From Lachnospiraceae bacterium (lineage in GTDB: Bacteria; Bacillota; Clostridia; Lachnospirales; Lachnospiraceae): a DNA stretch of 5,918 bases. The stretch is taken from NCBI GenBank assembly GCA_017391545.1, contig JAFOYD010000125.1:1-5918 (forward strand). Direction: 5' to 3'. The translations under genes were made by a program, and so were the position numbers. Shown here piece by piece: positions 1 through 5,918 of the stretch (within the stretch, counting starts at the first letter, position 1; each line of letters opens with the position of its first letter). Below the pieces are notes generated by a model that did not search any database, was not told the DNA's origin, and worked only from the letters and a program-made list of their open reading frames with translations.

Positions 1-17
1 AAAAGCCACTATTTTTT

Positions 18-46
18 ATAATACCACACTATTCCCCTTAGGTAAA
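18..46 (-). promoter_or_regulatory. Candidate sigma-A promoter pointing out of the left edge
   Basis: Read on the minus strand, TTTACC (46-41) and TATTAT (23-18) are separated by exactly 17 bases, and TGG directly before the -10 gives the TGn extended -10 motif. It lies about 40 bases after the stop of the membrane protein gene and would serve a gene beyond the window. The -35 matches consensus at four of six positions and the -10 at five of six. The region is AT-rich, so chance matches are possible. Confidence 0.4.
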
Positions 47-86
47 CACCTTTTCCTTTTGTCAGACATCTCTAGAAATCTAAGAA

Positions 87-1781
87 TTATGGTTCCCGGA
101 AACCATCCGCGATCCCCTGTCCGCGAAAACAGATCTGTGTCTGCCTCGGAAGTGACGGAAAGCTGTCATACCCGGTTCTGTCGCCGTTTGTCGAGTAATA
201 AAATAGTACTCCGTTCACTTCATAGCTTTCCAGCTCATATCTGCCATAGTCCTGCTGCCAGACATATGCATCCTTTCCGGACTCATCCTGTACATATCGG
301 ACAAGGGACACTGTCTTTGCCAGACAGAACAATACCAGCAGTGCAACTCCTAATACCCGCATTGTTTTCAAAATTTGCAGTTTTTGTCTCTTTTCCATAA
401 ATTTTGCAAACAAATCATACACGATGCCCACCGTTATCATAACGACAAGCAGAACATATGCATAACCATACCTTAAAAGCGGAGCAGAAAGCTGCCAGAA
501 CAGATACGATACGGCTACTGTGATGAGCACAAGAAGCTGTCCGTTATAAAGCGGATCCTGGTCCCTGTTACGCAAAAATCTGACAATCAGGACAACCATG
601 AGTAGCAGGCACATGACATCTGCCACAATCAACAGCTTTCCAATCCCCGGAAGGGTATTTTGAAACCAGTTTGTAATCCACTCTGATACCGGCAGATCGA
701 CCAGCGCTGCATTTTCAATCCCCCGTCCCCATGTTTTGATTTCAGCTGCATCGAGTGCCGCAGCCGCTGCATCGATTTTCCAGTCAACATGAAAGATATC
801 AAGTGCCGGAAACGGATAGAGTAAATACCCTGATATGATGACAGTCCTTGCCATCCATGGAAACAGTGTCACGACTCCCATCAGGAGATAACTACCAATG
901 TCCTTCCACTTTCTCTCACGGATCAGCATCGATGCAGGCTTGATCAGCAAAATCAGGATCAGTCCTGCTGTGAGCTTTAATGTCACCGCATAGACACCTG
1001 CCACGCATAACAGTGCATACGGTGGTATATCAGGAACATCCTTTTCCAGAAGCTCCAGCCACTTGATGATGATAAAGAACACAACACACATGATCGCATA
1101 GTCCGATGCCGGTGCCACGATACCGCTATAGACGATCGTCAGATAATACAGCGCTCCGAATCTGGCAAAATCTGTCACCATCGTTCTTCTGTTCTTATGG
1201 CTTTGAAAAAGCTTCATGACCTCAGTCCAAAGTAAAACTGCAATAAATCCATTGACAGAATGAAGTGATACCCCGCAGAGAAACTTCATGCTGTAAAGTG
1301 CTGACAAAGCAAAAAAGGAACTGTTGTAAGCGAATCTTACATGGATGTTGCCCAGTCCTTTTACAATGCCGTATTCTTCAATCCATCGGATGCTCTGCGC
1401 ATGATACAGATCGGAATCATAATGCATGTATCCCCTTGAAGTACAATAAGACCATACAATCACACTCACTGCCATGAGCAGTTTCCATCCTGTCCCTCTG
1501 CCCTTCCACGCTGTGCCGATTACTTCTGCGATTGCCCGTCTCTCTTTAACAGCGATGACCAGGCAGATCACCACGAGGATCAGATTCGCCGCCAACCCTA
1601 CCTTATAAAAGAGGCTGAAAATCTGTGCATATACGGTAACTGCCATCAGCCCCATGGCTACGATGCTGCCTGCTTCCTTGATTTTGTATTGAAAAAGCCT
1701 GTCAACAAGCGCACGCAGGCCGAAGCCCGTCAAAAATGCAGTCACCAGTATATAGGACCAGTTCAAAAGTACAGAAACCAT
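87..1781 (-). CDS. Polytopic membrane protein resembling the LIC_10190 family, in a polysaccharide locus
   Basis: A 564-residue integral membrane protein with roughly 12-14 hydrophobic spans. After about four N-terminal helices a loop carries YDSDLYHAQSIRWIEEYG then GLGNIHVRFAYNSS (residues 121-155), rich in Asp, His and Arg. Later landmarks are ISGYLLYPFPALDIFHVDWK (316-335), SAPLLRYGYAY (432-442), and a C-terminal tail of about 65 residues after the last helix that ends near the conserved-looking RGQGIADGF. From memory these match the LIC_10190 family found in O-antigen and capsule loci; this was not checked by search. The architecture recalls GT-C glycosyltransferases, which use an acidic residue in the first large loop and lipid-linked sugars, so Asp122 and Asp124 are candidate key residues. 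That activity is inference, and a polymerase or transport role is possible. It follows the asnB-like gene by 18 bases with its own ribosome site and is the last gene of the visible operon. Confidence 0.8.
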   Translation of the reverse strand: MVSVLLNWSYILVTAFLTGFGLRALVDRLFQYKIKEAGSIVAMGLMAVTVYAQIFSLFYKVGLAANLILVVICLVIAVKERRAIAEVIGTAWKGRGTGWKLLMAVSVIVWSYCTSRGYMHYDSDLYHAQSIRWIEEYGIVKGLGNIHVRFAYNSSFFALSALYSMKFLCGVSLHSVNGFIAVLLWTEVMKLFQSHKNRRTMVTDFARFGALYYLTIVYSGIVAPASDYAIMCVVFFIIIKWLELLEKDVPDIPPYALLCVAGVYAVTLKLTAGLILILLIKPASMLIRERKWKDIGSYLLMGVVTLFPWMARTVIISGYLLYPFPALDIFHVDWKIDAAAAALDAAEIKTWGRGIENAALVDLPVSEWITNWFQNTLPGIGKLLIVADVMCLLLMVVLIVRFLRNRDQDPLYNGQLLVLITVAVSYLFWQLSAPLLRYGYAYVLLVVMITVGIVYDLFAKFMEKRQKLQILKTMRVLGVALLVLFCLAKTVSLVRYVQDESGKDAYVWQQDYGRYELESYEVNGVLFYYSTNGDRTGYDSFPSLPRQTQICFRGQGIADGFREP

Positions 1782-1786
1782 CGTTA

Positions 1787-1792
1787 CCCTCC
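1787..1792 (-). promoter_or_regulatory. Shine-Dalgarno site of the polytopic membrane protein gene
   Basis: GGAGGG on the minus strand lies 5 bases before the ATG at 1781, inside the 18-base gap after the asnB-like stop. It closely resembles the asnB-like ribosome site, suggesting both genes are translated well from one message. Confidence 0.8.
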
Positions 1793-1799
1793 ATTATTT

Positions 1800-3686
1800 T
1801 TATAACTGTGCTTTCTGATCCATCATCCAGCTCTGGAACATCAGGATATACCAGATCTGAATCCGCCAGTTTCCATTGTCGATAAAGTCTCTCCAGATTC
1901 TCTCTACCTCGTTTGCATCAAGAATGCCCTGCTGTTCAATTAACTTGCGGTCAAGCAGTGCCTCTGCCCACTCCCGAAGTCCCGGTTCCTTAAGCCACTG
2001 TGTGATTGGAATGGAAAAGCCTTTTTTGGGTCTGTCCATCATTTCCTTTGGCACATATTTGTACAGCACATCCTTTAGGACAAGCTTGCCCTCATTTCCC
2101 TGCTTTTTATACTCCATAGGAATGGTCCACGCAAACTCTACGACATCCTTATCAAGCATCGGAACTCTGGTCTCAAGGGATACTGCCATGGCAGCGCGAT
2201 CGACCTTGACCAGGATATCATCAGGATGATACACCTCCATATCCATCAGCATGATACAGTTCTGGGTATTCTTCAGTGCCCCATAGGGCTGACTGTTGTG
2301 CTTGTAAGGATATGTTTCCTTCTCCAGCGCGATATGCAGATTGGAAGCCTCCTGTGCATTCGACAGCTCATACAGATTCTCTGCGCTCTTTGCACCTAAG
2401 AGATACGCCTTTGTCTGGAGAATCTGATTATTTTTGATCAGCGGATTTCCGACCAGAAGATTACTGCAGAATTTCCGGATGCCATAGGGATAGCCTTTCA
2501 TCTTGCCCCAGATCCTGTCAATAGAGGAATAGGATGTATAGCCACAGAAGAGCTCATCGCCTGCGTCACCGCTTAAGGATACCGTCACATGCTCTCTTGT
2601 CATCTTGCTCACCAGATAAGTCGGAATCTGCGAGGAATCCGCAAACGGTTCCCCAAACATCCAGGACAGCTTGGGAATGACCTTCTTTGCGTCATCAGCC
2701 GTGATATACAGCTCTGTATGCTCTGTCCCAAGGTGCTTTGCAATTTCCTTTGCATAGACTGCTTCGTTGTACTCCGGATTATCCATTCCGATCGTAAAGC
2801 TTCTCACTTTGCGGCTTGACTGCGCCTGCATCAGTGCCACGATTGTACTGCTGTCGATTCCTGCTGAAAGAAATGCACCGACAGGAACATCTGCTACCAT
2901 CTGCTCGCTGATGGATTCCTTTAGCAGCCGTTCAAGCTCGTCTGCTGCCTCCTGCCTTGTACCTTTAAATGGATGCTCCTGCCCGTTAATCGCAGCCTCA
3001 CGTACAGACCAGTAGGCGCTGACCTTCGGCTCCTGATAGGGAGCATCGATTTCAAGCATACAGCCTGCATCCAGCTTGTAGATATCCTGATAGATCGAAT
3101 ACGGTGCCGGAATATATCCATGGATAAAGTACAATTGTAAGACCCTGGTGTCAATCGGATTGTGAAAATCATCGAGTACACTGATACATCCAATATCGGA
3201 GGCGAACACAAAATGTCCATTGACAAAGCCATAATACAGCGGCTTTTCACCGATTCTGTCCCTGATCAGGGTAAGCTTCCCCGTTTTCTTATCAAACAGT
3301 GCGATTGCAAACATTCCCTTGCACTGTCTGATCGTCTCCTGCACGCCATATGCCTCAAACGCCTCGAGCAGTACTTCGGTATCCGATGTTCCGCGAAAGG
3401 CTGTTACCTTTTTTTCGTTAAGAAGCCTGTCCCTTAATTTCTTGTAATTATAGATTTCACCATTAAAGACGCACACATATCTGCCAGAGGCCGACTGCAT
3501 CGGCTGTGCTCCATTCTCGGACAAATCGACAATGGATAATCTGCGATGTCCAAACACGACATTTGCATCGTCGCTTGCCCAGATGCCACCGGCATCCGGT
3601 CCCCTGTGAACCATTCGTTTATTCATTTTTTCAATATTTTCTTTCCAGTTTCCGGGATTTCCACAAAAACCTGCTATTCCACACAT
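1800..3686 (-). CDS. asnB: Glutamine-hydrolysing asparagine synthase family protein (AsnB-like amidotransferase)
   Basis: A cytoplasmic two-domain enzyme of 628 residues from the ATG at 3686, a normal length for the family. The protein begins MCGIAGF; removal of Met1 exposes Cys2, the nucleophile of class II glutaminase domains. Other glutaminase landmarks are HRGPD (27-31), Arg48/Arg49, FNGEIYN (74-80) and Asp102 in GTSDTE. The synthetase half has the ATP pyrophosphatase loop SAGIDSS (274-280), SGDAGDE (372-378), KVDR (494-497) with the following SLETRVPMLD, and a complete C-terminus. All key residues are present, so it should be active. The family reaction uses ATP and glutamine to amidate aspartate to asparagine. 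In polysaccharide loci, relatives are often proposed to amidate sugar carboxylates. Its place between acyltransferase genes and a glycan-type membrane protein makes that plausible, but the sequence alone does not separate the two. The gap to the upstream gene is 24 bases. Confidence 0.95.
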   Translation of the reverse strand: MCGIAGFCGNPGNWKENIEKMNKRMVHRGPDAGGIWASDDANVVFGHRRLSIVDLSENGAQPMQSASGRYVCVFNGEIYNYKKLRDRLLNEKKVTAFRGTSDTEVLLEAFEAYGVQETIRQCKGMFAIALFDKKTGKLTLIRDRIGEKPLYYGFVNGHFVFASDIGCISVLDDFHNPIDTRVLQLYFIHGYIPAPYSIYQDIYKLDAGCMLEIDAPYQEPKVSAYWSVREAAINGQEHPFKGTRQEAADELERLLKESISEQMVADVPVGAFLSAGIDSSTIVALMQAQSSRKVRSFTIGMDNPEYNEAVYAKEIAKHLGTEHTELYITADDAKKVIPKLSWMFGEPFADSSQIPTYLVSKMTREHVTVSLSGDAGDELFCGYTSYSSIDRIWGKMKGYPYGIRKFCSNLLVGNPLIKNNQILQTKAYLLGAKSAENLYELSNAQEASNLHIALEKETYPYKHNSQPYGALKNTQNCIMLMDMEVYHPDDILVKVDRAAMAVSLETRVPMLDKDVVEFAWTIPMEYKKQGNEGKLVLKDVLYKYVPKEMMDRPKKGFSIPITQWLKEPGLREWAEALLDRKLIEQQGILDANEVERIWRDFIDNGNWRIQIWYILMFQSWMMDQKAQL

Positions 3687-3692
3687 ATCGGT

Positions 3693-3698
3693 CCCTCC
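3693..3698 (-). promoter_or_regulatory. Shine-Dalgarno site that decides the asnB-like start
   Basis: GGAGGG on the minus strand sits 6 bases before the ATG at 3686. The in-frame ATG at 3704 lies upstream of this site, so it has no comparable ribosome site and would bury the catalytic cysteine six residues further in. The downstream ATG is therefore the start. Confidence 0.85.
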
Positions 3699-3710
3699 AT
3701 ACATTCAAAG

Positions 3711-5006
3711 TTATTGATTGTCCTTATAGGTTATTAGTTCCGTTTGTTCCACGCTGCCCTGATCAAAAAAGCGCGTACTTACAATACTGCCTGTTGCCGT
3801 ATCTGTCACTTCAAGCTTTATGACATCATCTGTGATCTCTTCACTGTGTTCTGTCACATACTCCAGACTGCCAAACACAGAAACATTTTCAAAAAGTGCC
3901 ATGAGTTCAGGGTTTTCATAAATATAAGAATCGTTTGTCAAATAAACTGTAGTACGATAATCCTTGTCGTTTAACAGTACCAGATACGAATAAAGACTGT
4001 CGATCGTATCGATCCATTCGCTTTTCATGTTCCGGTATTCCTCGTAATCCTGATTCCAGAAAGAATACGCGTCATCATTTCGCCTGTCAGAAAGCTCATA
4101 ATTCTCTGTCAGAAAGCCTCCAAGATAATCTGTTACCTTTCTTGCCCCCGATGAATTTAAATGGTGTGCTATATCAGCACAGTCTGTCGCATAATTGATG
4201 GCAAGCTCCTCATACACGAAATTCAGGTAAGGAATCTGGTTCTCCTGCGCACATACATATCCCCAGTTCGCCACCTTCTGGTGGCTCTCCGGCATCGTGT
4301 ACGGCACATACATCAGGACGACCTCAATACCTTTTTCATTGCAAAGATCAATGATTTTTTGCAGATACTGCTTGTTCAGCCTGTCTGTTGCGTCATACTC
4401 GTCCTTTGGAATCAGTACCGGAGGTTCATTGACCGCAATCTCCTCCCGAAGCTCTGCGCCCTTTTCAAGTCCGGTGGAAGGTCTGAGATCCTCGGCGCCA
4501 AGCTCCTCCCATCTGCTGTGATACAGGGAAAAGTTAAACAGATATTCCATTCTTTTTGATGGCTCCAGCAGGTCATTGACCATCTCGATCTTCGTCAAGG
4601 AAAACGGCATGGCATCTGCGAAATTGTGGAGATACTGCTCATTGACCTTACTGTCACCATCAATCGCATACAGATCGACCACCACAACTTTGGGGCTGGT
4701 ATGGTCCAGCGCATTGCGAAGCTGCCAATAGTTTGTACAGATATTTTCCGAATGATTTGCCATATTATAGGACACAATGCCATAATCTCTCCACAGCTCC
4801 ATGGGATAGACTGCGTTCAGGACATGGCTCGTTCCCAGAAAAAGCACATCAAAATCCTGCTCCTGTTTATAAAAGTCATAATACTTTGAATCACTGTATT
4901 TTCTTTCGAATAAATCAGAGGTCTTGACAAGCACCGCTGTCAGGAGTGCCATAAAGCACACGACAGCCGTCACCCTCCTTATTGTTAACGGTATTTTCTT
5001 TACCAT
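3711..5006 (-). CDS. Membrane-anchored SGNH-hydrolase-like protein, putative acyltransferase partner of the MBOAT
   Basis: A 431-residue protein with a basic N-terminus and one hydrophobic segment (about residues 12-28), expected to anchor it with the main domain outside the cell. Residues 53-61 read DVLFLGTSH, a block I motif of SGNH/GDSL enzymes with Ser60 as candidate nucleophile. Near residue 278 DIAHHLNSSGARKVTDYLG matches the D-x-x-H block V, with Asp278 and His281 or His282 as the other candidate catalytic residues. Between them KVVVVDLYAID fits a core strand. Residues about 341-431 form an extra C-terminal module after the catalytic domain. The start has a good ribosome site, and the gene follows the MBOAT by 11 bases. 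Such pairs (compare DltB/DltD, AlgI/AlgJ) are known to acylate extracellular polymers; esterase activity is an alternative. The fold assignment is fairly firm; the acyl group and substrate are inferred. Confidence 0.85.
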   Translation of the reverse strand: MVKKIPLTIRRVTAVVCFMALLTAVLVKTSDLFERKYSDSKYYDFYKQEQDFDVLFLGTSHVLNAVYPMELWRDYGIVSYNMANHSENICTNYWQLRNALDHTSPKVVVVDLYAIDGDSKVNEQYLHNFADAMPFSLTKIEMVNDLLEPSKRMEYLFNFSLYHSRWEELGAEDLRPSTGLEKGAELREEIAVNEPPVLIPKDEYDATDRLNKQYLQKIIDLCNEKGIEVVLMYVPYTMPESHQKVANWGYVCAQENQIPYLNFVYEELAINYATDCADIAHHLNSSGARKVTDYLGGFLTENYELSDRRNDDAYSFWNQDYEEYRNMKSEWIDTIDSLYSYLVLLNDKDYRTTVYLTNDSYIYENPELMALFENVSVFGSLEYVTEHSEEITDDVIKLEVTDTATGSIVSTRFFDQGSVEQTELITYKDNQ

Positions 5007-5013
5007 TTGCCTT

Positions 5014-5019
5014 TCTCCT
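5014..5019 (-). promoter_or_regulatory. Shine-Dalgarno site of the SGNH gene, overlapping the MBOAT stop codon
   Basis: AGGAGA on the minus strand lies 7 bases before the ATG at 5006. It shares bases with the TAG stop of the MBOAT gene (TAGGAG), so terminating and initiating ribosomes meet at the same place. This supports translational coupling of the two genes and fixes the SGNH start. Confidence 0.8.
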
Positions 5020-5918
5020 AGAATTGAAAATATATAAAGCTTGCGGCATCATAGCTTCCTCCCCAGATGCCAAAGATCATTATGAACATCACGATCACAA
5101 TATAGCAGATCCATCTGCACCAGAGCTCCTGCTCCAGGATCAGCTTCCTGACCTGTATTCCCTTGTATTTCATGAAATCAGCGACCAAAAGAACCACAAT
5201 ACTTAGAAACATTACCTGAAATCCCCTGGCACTTACACCAAGCTCATACAGTGCACCATTCCAAAGAATGCTGATATTTCCGATATTTACCATGCTCTTG
5301 ATGATTTCAACTGCCGCGCCAAGGCTCTCTGCCCTGAAAAAGATCCATGCAAAATCCACCAGTGCGAAGGTCACAAGCCCGCTCATAAGACGATGCCCTA
5401 TGCTCTCGGGTTTCATATCAAACAGCGCATTCAGCTTATCCCTGACCGGTCTGGTCAGTGCACCAATGACCTGGTACAGTCCATGGATGAATCCCCATAC
5501 CACATACGTTCCCGCAGCGCCATGCCAGAGACCGCTCACCAAAAATACGATCATGATATTCACATACTTTCTGACGGTTCCCTTTCTGTTTCCGCCGAGC
5601 GGAATATAGAGGTAATCCCGAAACCAGCTCGACAGCGAGATATGCCATCTGCGCCAGAACTCTGCTATGCTTCGTGAAAAATATGGACAATTGAAGTTCT
5701 CCATCAACTGAAAGCCAAGGATTTTGGCCGCTCCAATGGCAATTGTAGAATACCCGGCAAAATCACAGTAGATCTGAACCGCAAAAAGCACGGATGCCAC
5801 AATAATATAAGCACCGCCGTATTCTGCATAGTTTCCATACACGGTATCTACAATGATTGCCACTCTGTCTGCTATGACAAGCTTGAGGAAATATCCCCAG
5901 CTCATGATCAGCAGCCCA
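5018..5918 (-). CDS. MBOAT family O-acyltransferase (AlgI/DltB-like), 5' end missing
   Basis: Partial gene. The frame is open to the right edge (first full codon at 5917) and ends in TAG at 5018, leaving about 299 C-terminal residues of a family usually near 450-500. An ATG at 5905 is internal: the residues before it (GLLI) continue the conserved helix leading into LKLVIADR, so it is not the start. Family signatures visible are FWRRWHISLSSWFRDYLYIP followed by LGGN (5659-5580), and SGLWHGAAGTYVVWGFIHG, whose WHG histidine at 5524-5522 matches the catalytic His of AlgI-type enzymes. The C-terminus ends in the usual FIYFQF, so the 3' end is intact. Several hydrophobic spans make it an integral membrane protein. 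Known family role: transfer of acyl groups, typically acetyl or D-alanyl, toward extracytoplasmic polymers. The SGNH gene 11 bases downstream is its likely partner, which suggests polysaccharide O-acetylation; the actual acyl donor and acceptor are inferred. Confidence 0.95.
   Translation of the reverse strand, partial: GLLIMSWGYFLKLVIADRVAIIVDTVYGNYAEYGGAYIIVASVLFAVQIYCDFAGYSTIAIGAAKILGFQLMENFNCPYFSRSIAEFWRRWHISLSSWFRDYLYIPLGGNRKGTVRKYVNIMIVFLVSGLWHGAAGTYVVWGFIHGLYQVIGALTRPVRDKLNALFDMKPESIGHRLMSGLVTFALVDFAWIFFRAESLGAAVEIIKSMVNIGNISILWNGALYELGVSARGFQVMFLSIVVLLVADFMKYKGIQVRKLILEQELWCRWICYIVIVMFIMIFGIWGGSYDAASFIYFQF

Noticed and set aside
59..400. Plus-strand open frame of 113 codons
   Set aside because: It lies almost wholly antisense to the membrane protein gene, has no ribosome site and a low-complexity, His/Pro/Ser-rich product typical of a shadow frame.
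745..775. Ten-base direct repeat (GCTGCATCGA) 21 bases apart inside the LIC_10190-like gene, encoding an Ala-rich DAAAAALDAAE stretch
   Set aside because: It looks like a small duplication, but the length from the DWK motif to the following tryptophan seems normal for the family, so it is probably just Ala-rich helix with repeated codons.
2571..2867. SAGIDSS and SGDAGDE instead of the textbook SGGxDS and SGDGGDE in the AsnB-like synthetase domain
   Set aside because: Ala for Gly at these positions is, as far as I recall, common in AsnB relatives from polysaccharide loci, and the contact residues Ser, Asp and Glu are kept. Not treated as a defect.
3687..3704. Upstream in-frame ATG extending the AsnB-like protein by six residues (MYGGTD)
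   Set aside because: The GGAGGG ribosome site lies inside that extension, and the class II glutaminase mechanism needs Cys directly after the initiator Met.
4161..4559. Plus-strand open frame of 132 codons opposite the SGNH gene
   Set aside because: It is antisense to a well-supported gene, has no recognisable motif and no ribosome site.
5903..5905. ATG as the MBOAT start
   Set aside because: The frame stays open to the window edge, the preceding residues continue the conserved helix, and starting here would remove about the first 40 percent of a normal MBOAT protein.

Overview
The window holds four genes in one tight, co-directional block on the minus strand, transcribed from the right edge to the left edge. 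In order they are: a 5'-truncated membrane-bound O-acyltransferase (MBOAT, from the right edge to 5018), a membrane-anchored SGNH-type putative acyltransferase/esterase (5006-3711), a glutamine-dependent asparagine synthase family protein (3686-1800), and a polytopic membrane protein resembling the LIC_10190 family (1781-87). The gaps between genes are 11, 24 and 18 bases. Each internal gene has a strong Shine-Dalgarno site, so they read as one operon whose promoter lies beyond the right edge.

The organism looks like a Gram-positive anaerobe of the Clostridia, probably a Lachnospiraceae-type gut bacterium. The reasons are near-consensus GGAGG ribosome sites, moderate GC, and the particular MBOAT plus SGNH plus AsnB combination. 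This is a judgement from sequence style, not from a taxonomic marker.

The set looks like the modification and membrane part of a surface polysaccharide (capsule or exopolysaccharide) locus. MBOAT and SGNH proteins commonly act as a pair that moves acyl groups, usually acetyl, across the membrane onto extracellular glycans. AsnB-like amidotransferases in such loci are often thought to amidate sugar carboxylates, although plain asparagine synthesis is equally allowed by the sequence. The large membrane protein is GT-C-like in style, with an acidic first large loop, but its reaction is unknown.

The left-most 86 bases are non-coding. They carry no convincing terminator but do hold a promoter-like element pointing out of the window. 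I saw no RNA genes, CRISPR, insertion sequences or attachment sites. Nothing here is clearly a new system. The most open questions are the substrate of the AsnB-like protein, the role of the LIC_10190-like protein, and the extra C-terminal module of the SGNH protein.
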